From the NCBI GenBank assembly GCA_963837335.1, contig CAWINS010000017.1, positions 1 to 64,000 of the forward strand: 64,000 bases of DNA. The letters are read 5' to 3'. This stretch comes from RYN-230 sp963837335. Lineage in GTDB: Bacteria > Actinomycetota > Actinomycetes > Streptosporangiales > Streptosporangiaceae. The first letter of the stretch is position 1, and each line of letters opens with the position of its first letter. Both the position numbers and the translations under genes were made by a program. Shown here in pieces: positions 54,602 through 62,654 of this stretch. The notes beneath the pieces were generated by a model. The model was not told the origin of the DNA and did not search any database. It was given only the letters and a program-made list of their open reading frames with translations.

Positions 54602-55699
54602 GTGGTTACCTGGCGATCGCTCGCTGTCATGACTGGCGTCCTGGCTATGCTCGCCGCCGCCTGCACCACCGGTGCGCCCGCGCGGCAGGCTATCCCGGCC
54701 GCCGCCCGGACCGCGGCGCATTCCCCGGGCCCGGCCCGGCCCCAGCAGGCCAGGAGGAGGCAGGCCATAACCCGGCCTGGTCCCATCACCCTGGCCTTCG
54801 CCGGCGATGTTCACTTCACCGGCCGCACCGCGCGGCTGCTGAACAACCCCGCCATGGCGTTCGGCCCGATCACGTCGGTCCTGAAGTCCGCCGACTTCGC
54901 CGCGGTGAACCTCGAGACCGCGGTGACCAGCCGGGGGAAACCGCAGCCGAAGACCTACCACTTCCGCACCACCCCGGTGGCGTTCTCCGCCCTGCGCGAC
55001 GCGGGGATCGACCTGGTCACCATGGCCAACAATCACGTCCTCGACTACGGCCAGACCGGGCTGGCCGATACGCTCGCCGCGGCGAAGGCGGCCCGGTTCC
55101 CGTACGTGGGCATCGGGGCCGACGCCGCCGCCGCGTGGGCGCCCTACGTGACCACGATCAACGGCGTGAAGATCGCGGTCATCGGGGTGTCGCAGGTCGC
55201 GGAGCTCGCGTCCTCCTGGGTGGCGACCCGGTCCCGGCCGGGGGAGGCCAACGCGATCAACCTGCCCCGGACCCTGGCCGCCGTGCGGGCCGCCCGGAAG
55301 CTGGCCCCGGTCGTCATCGTGTTCATGCACTGGGGCACCGAGGGCCAGGCGTGCCCCGACCCTGACCAGCTGTCCCTGGCTCCCCGGCTGGCGGCCGCGG
55401 GAGCCAGCATCATCATCGGGGCGCACGCCCACATGCTGCAGGGATCCGGCTGGCTGGGCCACACATTCGTGGCCTACGGGATGGGCAACTTCCTGTGGTG
55501 GGAGCGCTCGTACAGCACCTCTACCGGGGTGCTGGAACTCACCCTGCATCCCCGCGCGCCCCTGACCGCCCGGTTCGTCCCCGCGGTCGTGTCCCGGACC
55601 GGCCAGCCGGTCGCGCTGCGCGGCGGCCCGGCGCACCGGGCGGCCGCGCACTACGCCAGCCTGCGGGCCTGCACGGGGCTGACCCGCCGGCCCTCCTGA
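54602..55699 (+). CDS. CapA-family (poly-gamma-glutamate/capsule) metallophosphatase-like lipoprotein
   Basis: A 365-residue protein with an N-terminal lipoprotein signal (GVLAMLAAAC). The CapA domain has TLAFAGDVHFTG, AVNLETAVTSRG, MANNHVLDYG, IVFMHWGTEGQA and IIGAHAHMLQG, the order of metal- and phosphate-binding motifs of the calcineurin-like PGA_cap family. In Bacillus CapA helps make or export poly-gamma-glutamate. The actinomycete role is unclear. There are two adjacent GTG starts (54596 and 54602). Confidence 0.9.
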   Translation: MVTWRSLAVMTGVLAMLAAACTTGAPARQAIPAAARTAAHSPGPARPQQARRRQAITRPGPITLAFAGDVHFTGRTARLLNNPAMAFGPITSVLKSADFAAVNLETAVTSRGKPQPKTYHFRTTPVAFSALRDAGIDLVTMANNHVLDYGQTGLADTLAAAKAARFPYVGIGADAAAAWAPYVTTINGVKIAVIGVSQVAELASSWVATRSRPGEANAINLPRTLAAVRAARKLAPVVIVFMHWGTEGQACPDPDQLSLAPRLAAAGASIIIGAHAHMLQGSGWLGHTFVAYGMGNFLWWERSYSTSTGVLELTLHPRAPLTARFVPAVVSRTGQPVALRGGPAHRAAAHYASLRACTGLTRRPS

Positions 55700-55725
55700 T
55701 CCGGCCGGGCCAGCCCGCGACTGGG

Positions 55726-56636
55726 TCAGGCCTGGCTGAAGAAGGAGCGCAGGCCCGGGGTGAGGACGGCGGGCCGGGCGCCGCGGTTGGCCGGACCGGG
55801 ATCACCGGAAGCACCGTGATCCAGGCCCGGGAACAGGGCCTGCCGGTGATGCGGAAGCGTCCTGGCCAGGGCGTCGAACGCGGGCCGCAGAAAGGCCGGC
55901 CGCTCCAGGTCGCCGCCCATCAGCAGCACGTCGGCGGCGACGTCCGCGAACGTGCCGACGGTACCGGCCGTCTCGGCCAGCAGCAGCCCTGCGTAGCGCA
56001 GGGTCGGTGCGACCTTCCGCATGGTGGCGTCGTCGGGAGCGGCCGCGGCGTCCTCTTTCTTCATGGCCGCGCTGGTCATGGCCTCCAGCAGCCGCCGCGG
56101 CATGATCTTGAAGGCCGGGAGAGCCAGATCGCACCCGAACATGCTGGTGATCATCGCCGCCGCTACCCGGCCCTGGCTCATCTCCTGATCGAAGCGCAGC
56201 ACCCGGCCGGTGTAGCGGTCCTTGTCCGCGGCGGTCAGGATGGCCGGCTCGTGCAGGGCCAGCTGGCGGATGCCCGGCCCGACCCGGGCCGCTTCCAGGG
56301 CGATCAGGCCCCGATGCTGACCGCGAACACCTTGCTGGCCCCGGACCCGGCCAGGATCGCCTGCAGGTCCTCGACCTCGGTGCGCAGGCCGTGGCCGGCC
56401 CGGTGCGGGCCGGATTGCCCGCGGCCCCGGCGGTCCGGCAGATACATGGTCAAGTCATCGGCCAGCCCCAGTGCGAGCTGGGTGTGGCTGCGGGCCGACT
56501 CGTTGCTCCCGTGCAGGATCACCACCGCCGGGCCGTGGCCGGCCCGCAGGTAACCGATCGTCGTCCCGTCCGCGGACGAGACGGAACCGGAGGTCATGGG
56601 TGTGGCGCTCAGCTGCGCTGTGTTACTGGTATTCAT
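55726..56636 (-). CDS. Alpha/beta hydrolase, one apparent frameshift
   Basis: The N-terminal part (SADGTTIGYLRAGHGPAVVILHGSNES, LADDLTMYLPDRRGRGQSGPH, SKVFAVSIGA; 56636 to about 56304) ends at a stop immediately after the nucleophile elbow. The C-terminal part (GLIALEAARVGPGIRQLALHEPAIL, ADVLLMGGDLERPAFLRPA, LFPGLDHGAS) continues in another frame. The break is at about 56305. The joined protein would be about 300 residues and complete. It overlaps the PadR gene by 14 bp as the last gene of that operon. Confidence 0.75.
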
Positions 56637-57276
56637 CGTTCTCTCCCACAGGTGATTGGGTGCTTCCCCGGGCCGGTGGCTGCTCGCCGTGGAATCGCGC
56701 CCATTGGTCCATCCAGTCGGTGCCGGGGTCGTTCATCCGCTCGATGAGCCGGGTGGTGAACGCCAACTCGGTGTCCAGCAGGGCCAGCCGGTACTCCTCC
56801 TCGATCAGGAACAGCCCTGGCACCCCCTCGGACTGCGACTTCTGGATCAGGGCGCGGATCCCGGCCTGCTGGCGCCCGAGGTGATCGAGCCGGGCGGGCA
56901 GCAGGCCGAGCGCCTCGCTGGGTGGCAGCGCCGCGATCAGCGACAGGGCGCTGACGAACGCGGGGTACTCGTGCGGCGGCTGCGCCACCAGCTCGCGCAG
57001 CCAGTCCCGCAGTTCGTCGCGCCCGGCATCGGTGAGCGCGTACACGGTGCGCTCGGGCCGCTGCCCGCCGCGGCTGGTTTCCTGCTCGGTGATGAACCCG
57101 GCCCTGGCCAGCTGCCCGACGACCATGTACAGCGATCCGTGGTTGAACTTGATGCTGCGGTCGTCGCCGTGCTCGCGCAGGTTGCGTCCCAGTTCGTAGG
57201 GGTGCATGGGCTGCTGGCTGAGCAGGGACAGGACGGCCAGCGCCAGCAGGTTGGCGACCTTGCGCTTGCCGGGCAT
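56623..57276 (-). CDS. PadR family transcriptional regulator
   Basis: A 217-residue PadR protein with the N-terminal winged helix VANLLALAVLSLLSQQPMHPYELGRNLREHG, the signature KFNHGSLYMVVGQLARAGFI and PERTVYALTDAGRDELRDWL. A C-terminal dimerisation region with EYRLALLDTELAFTTRLIERM follows. Start at 57276 follows GAGGAGGAG on the minus strand. It is the second gene of a three-gene operon (unknown protein, PadR, hydrolase). The palindrome at 57817-57844 upstream of the first gene is its probable autoregulatory site. Confidence 0.94.
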   Translation of the reverse strand: MPGKRKVANLLALAVLSLLSQQPMHPYELGRNLREHGDDRSIKFNHGSLYMVVGQLARAGFITEQETSRGGQRPERTVYALTDAGRDELRDWLRELVAQPPHEYPAFVSALSLIAALPPSEALGLLPARLDHLGRQQAGIRALIQKSQSEGVPGLFLIEEEYRLALLDTELAFTTRLIERMNDPGTDWMDQWARFHGEQPPARGSTQSPVGENDEYQ

Positions 57277-57313
57277 GTGCTCCTCCTCGGTGGCCGCTGA
57301 TCGAGCGGGCTGG

Positions 57314-57787
57314 TCAGGCACCGCGGGCCGGGTCGTCGAGGGTGGGCAGACGGCCGTCGGTGTGGGCCCGGCGGGCGTCGGCAAGAAACTCCCGCGAGCA
57401 GATCGCTGACAGCTGCGCGATCCCGCCGCTGTGCACCCGGACCTCGCCGCGGCGGATGTGCCCGGTGAGCCGGATCGTCCGCCCCGGGCTGGCCGCCGGG
57501 TGGTGGAAGGTCTGCTTGACCTTCCCGCCGCCCGTCCAGGCCAGCTCCCACTGGTCGATGACCGCGTCCCCGGCGACCAGCAACGTCACCGCCGAACGGT
57601 CCAGGTCGAGGTCGATCTGGATATCACCCTCCGGGATCTGCGGCGAGCGCAGGTCGAGCACGACCCGGCCGTGCCGCGAGCGGACCTCGAAATCCCGGCT
57701 GATGGTCCAGTTGCCCAGCCGCTTGTCGGTGCGGTGATCCGCGAGGATCTGGACCGTGCTGCCGGCCGGGTGGGTCTGCGTGTTCAT
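57314..57787 (-). CDS. Conserved beta-strand protein, function unknown
   Basis: A 157-residue protein made of short beta strands: TKRLGNWTISRDFEVRSRHGRVVLDLRSPQIPEGDIQIDLDLDRSAVTLLVAGDAVID resembles a right-handed beta-solenoid of the DUF1707/DUF2807-associated type often linked to PadR and cell-envelope stress genes. HIRRGEVRVHSGGIAQLSAICSREFL follows. No enzyme motif is visible. It heads the PadR operon, 37 bp before the PadR start, directly behind the palindromic operator. Confidence 0.65.
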   Translation of the reverse strand: MNTQTHPAGSTVQILADHRTDKRLGNWTISRDFEVRSRHGRVVLDLRSPQIPEGDIQIDLDLDRSAVTLLVAGDAVIDQWELAWTGGGKVKQTFHHPAASPGRTIRLTGHIRRGEVRVHSGGIAQLSAICSREFLADARRAHTDGRLPTLDDPARGA

Positions 57788-57816
57788 CGTGTCCCCTTCG
57801 TCGTAGTTCGTTCTTC

Positions 57817-57844
57817 ACTGATTATTCATAACTAAATAATCAGT
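57817..57844. promoter_or_regulatory. PadR operator palindrome
   Basis: ACTGATTATT, 8 bp, then AATAATCAGT: a perfect 10-bp inverted repeat, AT-rich in GC-rich surroundings, ending 30 bp upstream of the operon's ATG. Spacing and symmetry resemble known PadR sites. It also lies directly next to the stop of the PhyH gene (57846). Confidence 0.78.
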
Positions 57845-57845
57845 G

Positions 57846-58754
57846 TCAACTATCTAGGGCGACGGCTCCTGGATGGCCCAGTCCTGGGCGGCCTGGTCCT
57901 GGGTGGCCTGCTCCTGGATGCCTTGGCCTGGCAGGACCCCGATCGCGATGGGCTCGGTCTGGCCGTGCTGGTTCGTGGCCTCCGGGCCGCCGGCGCCCTC
58001 CCGGCGGCCGCCGCCACGCGGGCGGGAGCGGGCCGGCGACGGTCCCACGAGAGCGGGCCGGCGACGGTTCCGCGGGCCCAGCATCCACGGGTGGGCGGCC
58101 ACGGAAGAGAGCCGCGGTCACTGCCAGGCGCGGGACCGGGCTGTAGTTGAACGTGCCGGAATGCCACAGGTCGGCGCCGTTAAAGAAGATGACCGACCCA
58201 GCGGGCGCCACGACCTTCACCTCGGCCGGATGCGGGCCCATCTCGCAGCCGAGGGGCAGCGCGTCGGCCGGATTCCGGTCGACGCGGTGCGAGCCGGGGA
58301 TGACCCGCAGCGGCCCGTTATCCGGGGCGAATGCGCTGATGCACCACATGGCCGACAGGCTCCGCCACGGTCCGTGCGTGCGATGGCCCGGGAAGTAGTC
58401 GGGATGCAGACCCTGGTGGCCGCAGCCCGGCAGCGGTGCGCGCAGCCCCAGCCCGCGCAGGTGCCAGTCGGGGCCCAGCACCGCGGCCGCGGCCTCGGCC
58501 AGCAGTGGATGCTCACGGCAGGGCGCGAAATCGGGGTCCGACAGCCCCAGCGTCGCGTGCACGACGCCGCGCTCCTCGACATCCTGGCCGGGGTTGGCCT
58601 CCCAGGCCACCAGGGTCTGATAGACCAGCTCATCAAGCCGGGCGCGCATCGGCGCCAGAACCATCTCATCCAGTAGCGCTGGCACCAGCAGGTAGCCGTC
58701 CCGCTCCAGGGACTCGCGCTGCCCGGCGGTGAGCGGTCCGGCCTGGCGACTCAC
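57846..58754 (-). CDS. Phytanoyl-CoA dioxygenase (PhyH) family protein
   Basis: A 302-residue non-haem Fe(II)/2-oxoglutarate-type dioxygenase. It has LTAGQRESLERDGYLLVPALL at the start, the metal-binding HPDYFPGH region (His-x-Asp), FAPDNGPLRVIPGSHR and the distal His of FFNGADLWHSGTFNYSPVPRLAVTA. After about residue 225 the sequence becomes Arg/Pro/Gly-rich and is not family-like. This tail lies over a 15-bp tandem repeat, so the natural C-terminus may be in another frame, where it reads as a QEQA/QDQA pentapeptide repeat. Start is a GTG. Confidence 0.85.
   Translation of the reverse strand: MSRQAGPLTAGQRESLERDGYLLVPALLDEMVLAPMRARLDELVYQTLVAWEANPGQDVEERGVVHATLGLSDPDFAPCREHPLLAEAAAAVLGPDWHLRGLGLRAPLPGCGHQGLHPDYFPGHRTHGPWRSLSAMWCISAFAPDNGPLRVIPGSHRVDRNPADALPLGCEMGPHPAEVKVVAPAGSVIFFNGADLWHSGTFNYSPVPRLAVTAALFRGRPPVDAGPAEPSPARSRGTVAGPLPPAWRRPPGGRRRPGGHEPARPDRAHRDRGPARPRHPGAGHPGPGRPGLGHPGAVALDS
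57867..57926. repeat. Four tandem 15-bp units at the 3' end of the PhyH gene
   Basis: TCCTGGATGGCCCAG, TCCTGGGCGGCCTGG, TCCTGGGTGGCCTGC and TCCTGGATGCCTTGG follow one another without gaps. In the second minus-strand frame they encode IQEQA, TQDQA, AQDWA, IQEPS. Confidence 0.8.
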
Positions 58755-58810
58755 GACCGAGATTCTTCGCTGCCGTGGCCCGGTGCCGCAACCAGTTAAC
58801 GAGACGCTCG

Positions 58811-61588
58811 CTAGGGGATCAGGCCCAGCTCCCGCCCCCGGGCCACGGCTTCCGTCCGGTTGGCCGCGCCGAGCTTGCCCAGGACGTGGCTGACGTGCTT
58901 CTTGACGGTGTCCAGCGTGACCACCAGCTCCGTCGCGATGGCCTGGTTCGACCGGCCACCGGCCAGCATGGCCAGCACTTCCAGCTCGCGCGTGGTCAGT
59001 GGCTCGATGATCCCGGGCACGGGCACGGGAGCGGCGGCGCCCGGCCCCGGACCGCCGGTGTCCTGCCCGCCCGCGAACGCGCGCCGCAGCCGGGCCAGGC
59101 AGCCGAGCGGAACCACGGCGGCGGCATCGCCGTCCCGCTGGGCGGCGATCAGCCGGCCCAGCAGCCCGGCCATCCGCGGTCCCTCGTCCGCGAAGACCCG
59201 GACGAAGCCCCGCGGGCAGGCCAGCGTCAGCGTCCCGGCCAGAGCCGCGACCGCCTCGTCGTCGGCGCCACTGGCGGCCAGCGCCAGCGCCCGGAGGGCG
59301 CCCACCTCGATGAGGCTGCCGGTCCGGCCCTGGGCGCCCGCGGCCGCCTGCAGCCGGTCCAGCAGCGAGAGGGCCCGGCGCGGATCATCCTGGGCGAGCA
59401 GGACCCGGGCCAGCACCAGATACCCGGGCTCATCGCGGTACCGGGGCTCGTCGTCCGGCTCCAGGCCGCTTTCCCGGGCCCACCGGGCCGCCGCGTCCAG
59501 CTCACCCTGGGCCAGCAGCAGCCGCGCCCGCTCGGCCGGGACCGGGTTGAGCAGCCCGGCCGCCCCGGGAGCGACCTGGCCAGCCTCACTCATCGCGGCC
59601 ATGGCTCCGGCCGGATCACCGGTGGACTGCCGGACCCAGGCCAGCATGACCAGGCCGGAGGCCAGCGGGAGGACGTACACCCACTGCCGGCACAGCGGGA
59701 TGCCCTCGCTGACGTGCCGGAGCGCGCTATCCAGTTCGTCGCGCTGGTAGGCGACCTCGGCCAGGCCGATATGCCCCACCCCGGCCGCCGGCTGAGCCCG
59801 CCGGCCGGCGGCCCCGGTGACATCCAGCGCCCGCTGGGAGGTCCGGGCCGCCGCGTCCAGGCGGCCCCGGCTGCGCTGAACCTGGGCGAGCGAATACGCC
59901 GCCCAGACCGTCACCGTCAGCTGGTCAGTCGCCTGCCAGCCGGCCAGGCTGGACACGAACGCCCGCTCGGCCTCGGCCAGCTGCCCGCGCAGCCACTCGG
60001 CCACCGCCAGGAATCCCTGGATCGTGGAGTTCAGCATCCACTCGCCCGGGTGGAGCTCGGCCAGCGCCTGCCTGGCGAACGCCGCCGTGCCTTCGGCGTC
60101 CCCGCGGAGCTGAGCCAGGTAACTGCGGTGCAGCGCGATGTGCGCGGGAATGTTCACCAGCAGGCTGCCGGTCTGGCCGACCGTGGGCTCGAACGGCTCC
60201 TCACTCACGCTGGCGGCGGCCCGCTCGGCCGCTTCCAGTAGCGGCTCCACCTCGTCCAGGTGCCCGCTGGTGGCGGTCACCTGCGCGTGGGCCAGCAGCA
60301 ACCGGGGGCGGGACCAGACCAGGTCGTGGGGGAGTGCCGAAAGCCACCGCTGGATCGTCGCTCCCTCACCGCGGAGGCTGTAGACCGTGTCGAAATGCCG
60401 CTCGATGAGCCGGGCGGCCTGGAGCATCTCGCCCGCGGCGGCCGCATGCCGGATCGCGTCGTCAGCCAGCCCGTGCTGTTCGTACCAGGCCGCGGCGCGC
60501 TGGTGCAGCTCCGCGGCCTGACCGGGCTGTTGGTCCAGCCGGGCCCGGAGCAGATCCGCGAACAGGTGGTGGTAACGCCACCAGCCGCGTACCTCATCGA
60601 GGGGTACCAGGAACAGCCCGTCCCGCTCGATCTGCTCCAGCAGCGCCTGGCTCCCGGGCCGGCCGGTGACCGCGTCGCACAGTTCTCCGCTGAGCCGGTC
60701 CAGCACCGAAGTGTCCAGCAGGAACGCGTGCACCTGCGCAGGCTGCCGCTCCAGGACCTCCTCGGCCAGGTAGTCCAGAACGTAGCGGTGACTGCCGGTG
60801 AACGCGGCCACGAACCCGGCCACGTCGGACTGCCCGCGCAGCGATAGCGCCGCCAGCTGGAGGCCGGCCGCCCAGCCTTCGGTGCGGGAAGCCAGCGCCG
60901 TCACCACCGCGTCGGGCAGCACCTGGCCGGACGCTACCTGCTGCAGCAGCGCCCCGGCCTCGCCCGCGGTGAAGCGCAGGTCGGCCGCACGCAGCTCGGT
61001 CAGTTGCCCCCGGGCCCGCAGCCGGGCCAGGGACAAGGGCGGGTCGCTGCGGCTGGCCAGCACCAGATCCAGCCCGGGCGGCCGGTGCTCCAGCAGGAAC
61101 TCCAGCGACGTATGTACCGGCTGGGCGCTGATCGCGTGATAGTCGTCGAGGACCAGCCGCACGTGATCCGGGCCGGGCTCGGCCAGCTCGTTGATCAGCG
61201 CGGTCACCAGTCCGTCGTACGCTTGCGGCGCCGGGGGGCCGAGCAGCGGTGCGACCCGCTCGCCGATTCCCGGCCGGACCCGGTCCAGCGCGGCTATCGC
61301 GTGGCGCCAGAAGCGGGCCGGGTCGTTGTCGCCGGCGTCCAGTGACAGCCACGCGGCCCGCTGCGGGCCGCACTCGGCCCACCCGGCCAGCAGCACCGTT
61401 TTGCCGTACCCGGCCGGGGCGCAGACCAGGACCAGCCCCCGTCCCAGTCCTTCATCGAGCTGCTGCGCCAGCCGGGGCCGCGGCACCACCCCGGGTTGCG
61501 GCCGGGGCATGTGCAACTTGGTCGCCAGCAGGGCGTCCTGCGCGGACGGGGCCGTCTCCGGGGCGGCCGCGGCCGGCGGCTCAGCCAT
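58811..61588 (-). CDS. MalT-like large ATP-binding LuxR-family regulator
   Basis: A 925-residue STAND regulator. It has an N-terminal NTPase with Walker A (VCAPAGYGKTVLLAGWAE) and Walker B-like LVLDDYHAI, and winged-helix segments up to about 440. TPR-like helical repeats fill about 450-850 (for example LLLAQGELDAAARWARESG), followed by the LuxR helix-turn-helix LTTRELEVLAMLAGGRSNQAIATELVVTLDTVKKHVSHVLGKLGAANR. Members sense an inducer through the repeats and activate transcription. It is divergent from the WhiB operon across a 256-bp gap that holds a hairpin (61716-61734). Confidence 0.95.
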   Translation of the reverse strand: MAEPPAAAAPETAPSAQDALLATKLHMPRPQPGVVPRPRLAQQLDEGLGRGLVLVCAPAGYGKTVLLAGWAECGPQRAAWLSLDAGDNDPARFWRHAIAALDRVRPGIGERVAPLLGPPAPQAYDGLVTALINELAEPGPDHVRLVLDDYHAISAQPVHTSLEFLLEHRPPGLDLVLASRSDPPLSLARLRARGQLTELRAADLRFTAGEAGALLQQVASGQVLPDAVVTALASRTEGWAAGLQLAALSLRGQSDVAGFVAAFTGSHRYVLDYLAEEVLERQPAQVHAFLLDTSVLDRLSGELCDAVTGRPGSQALLEQIERDGLFLVPLDEVRGWWRYHHLFADLLRARLDQQPGQAAELHQRAAAWYEQHGLADDAIRHAAAAGEMLQAARLIERHFDTVYSLRGEGATIQRWLSALPHDLVWSRPRLLLAHAQVTATSGHLDEVEPLLEAAERAAASVSEEPFEPTVGQTGSLLVNIPAHIALHRSYLAQLRGDAEGTAAFARQALAELHPGEWMLNSTIQGFLAVAEWLRGQLAEAERAFVSSLAGWQATDQLTVTVWAAYSLAQVQRSRGRLDAAARTSQRALDVTGAAGRRAQPAAGVGHIGLAEVAYQRDELDSALRHVSEGIPLCRQWVYVLPLASGLVMLAWVRQSTGDPAGAMAAMSEAGQVAPGAAGLLNPVPAERARLLLAQGELDAAARWARESGLEPDDEPRYRDEPGYLVLARVLLAQDDPRRALSLLDRLQAAAGAQGRTGSLIEVGALRALALAASGADDEAVAALAGTLTLACPRGFVRVFADEGPRMAGLLGRLIAAQRDGDAAAVVPLGCLARLRRAFAGGQDTGGPGPGAAAPVPVPGIIEPLTTRELEVLAMLAGGRSNQAIATELVVTLDTVKKHVSHVLGKLGAANRTEAVARGRELGLIP

Positions 61589-61844
61589 CGGGAACCTGCA
61601 CGTTCCGCCTCCCGTGATCCTCCTTACCGCTGCTTTGCCGACCCATGGTAATGAGCAGACCCCACCGCAGCCAGGCCCAGTCCCGCCCCGCCACCCCCGG
61701 CCGCGGTCAGCCCCGGCCGGGCGTGGCGCCCGGCTACGCCCTGCGCCGCCGAAGATTCCACCCCCGCGGCACTTTCGGGTGACGCCTGACTGGCCGGTGC
61801 CTTCGTAGCGTGCTGGCACACCTACTCAGACCACAAGGAGCGCC

Positions 61845-62078
61845 ATGGCGCCAGAGCACTACGAGATCCGGATCGAGGGCGTCCTCGGGGAACGCTGGAC
61901 CGCCTGGTTCGACGGTCTCCAGATCAGCAGTGAGGAGACGGAGACGGTGATCTCCGGACCGCTGGCCGATCAGGCCGCCCTGCACGGGGTGCTGGTCAAG
62001 ATAGCCGACCTCGGAATGCGCCTGATCTCGGTGCGCCGGGTGGATTCCGGTGACGCCAGGAAGGAAACCCAGCCATGA
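61845..62078 (+). CDS. Small conserved protein, function unknown
   Basis: A 77-residue protein (YEIRIEGVLGERWTAWFDGLQISSEETETVISGPLADQAALHGVLVKIADLGMRLISVRRV). The pattern resembles small actinomycete proteins that lie next to MalT/LuxR regulators. AAGGAG at 61835-61840 gives a good ribosome site. The stop overlaps the WhiB ATG (ATGA), so the two are co-translated. No known domain is evident. Confidence 0.75.
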   Translation: MAPEHYEIRIEGVLGERWTAWFDGLQISSEETETVISGPLADQAALHGVLVKIADLGMRLISVRRVDSGDARKETQP

Positions 62079-62365
62079 AAGACCTGCTGGCCAGTCCGGC
62101 GGCGATGCGTAACGGCCTGCTGCCGTGCCTGCGCGAGGATCCGCAGCTGTGGTTCTCAGAGCGGCCCGCCGACCTGGAGCTGGCCAAGGCCCACTGCCGG
62201 CCCTGCCCGCTGCGCGGGCCCTGCCTGGACGGTGCATTGGCCCGCCGCGAGCCGCACGGAGTCTGGGGCGGCGAGATTTTCGAGCAGGGCACGATCACCG
62301 CGCGGAAGGCGCCGCGCGGCCGCCCGCCTAATGAATCCAGGAGAACACCATGCACCCAGTTATGA
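62075..62365 (+). CDS. WhiB-family iron-sulfur regulator
   Basis: A 96-residue Wbl protein with four cysteines in the family arrangement: one in LLPCLRED, then HCRPCPLRGPC, expected to ligate a 4Fe-4S cluster. The G-V-W-G-G-E turn follows (EPHGVWGGEIF), then basic residues for DNA or sigma-factor contact (ARKAPRGRP). Wbl proteins act with sigma-A on promoters. The operon with two small proteins, divergent from a MalT-type regulator, suggests a stress-responsive unit. Confidence 0.95.
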   Translation: MKDLLASPAAMRNGLLPCLREDPQLWFSERPADLELAKAHCRPCPLRGPCLDGALARREPHGVWGGEIFEQGTITARKAPRGRPPNESRRTPCTQL

Positions 62366-62609
62366 CCGAGAAGCTGGCCGCCGAGCGGATCAGGGACATG
62401 GTCGCCCGGGGTGACGCCTCCCGGCGCGCCCGCGACGCCCAGCGTGCCCGCGACGCCCAGCGTGCCGCGACGCCCAGCGTGCCCGCGACGCCCAGCGTGC
62501 GCGCGACGCCCATCCTGCGCGTCGCGCTCGGCGGCCCAGGGCCGCCCAGCCGCTGCGGGCCGCCGGGACGGGGGCCGGCCCGCGGCCGATTGGACCTCCG
62601 GACCGGTGA
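62350..62609 (+). CDS. Small basic protein with a hexapeptide repeat, frame slipped
   Basis: The ATG at 62350 has AGGAGA upstream and overlaps the WhiB 3' end by 16 bp. The protein reads MHPVMTEKLAAERIRDMVARG, then (RARDAQ) repeats. The third 18-bp unit is 17 bp long, so the natural frame is lost there; as read, the ORF continues to 62709 as a different tail. Restoring one base gives RARDAQ x4, RARDAH and an Arg/Pro-rich tail ending at a TGA at 62607-62609. Small MxExLAxxRxxxMxxxA proteins commonly follow whiB-type genes in actinomycetes. Confidence 0.55.
62425..62513 (+). repeat. 18-bp coding minisatellite
   Basis: Five tandem copies of CGTGCCCGCGACGCCCAG (62425-62442, 62443-62460, 62461-62477, 62478-62495, 62496-62513). 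The third is one base short. Changes between copies are mostly at the third codon position. Confidence 0.85.
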
Positions 62610-62617
62610 TCCCCATC

Positions 62618-62638
62618 CCCAGCGCCGGCGGCGCTGGG
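62618..62638. terminator. Strong hairpin between the WhiB operon and fumC
   Basis: CCCAGCGCC-GGC-GGCGCTGGG is a perfect 9-bp stem with a 3-nt loop. It lies 8 bp after the restored stop of the small gene and 17 bp before the fumC ATG. It may terminate the upstream operon or act in the fumC leader. No T-run. Confidence 0.7.
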
Positions 62639-62654
62639 CGGTAGCCTGGCCGTC

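Noticed and set aside
61716..61734. Hairpin GCCGGGC / GCCCGGC in the LuxR-WhiB divergent gap as a regulatory element
   Set aside because: A 7-bp GC stem is common in DNA of this composition, and it is not close to either start.
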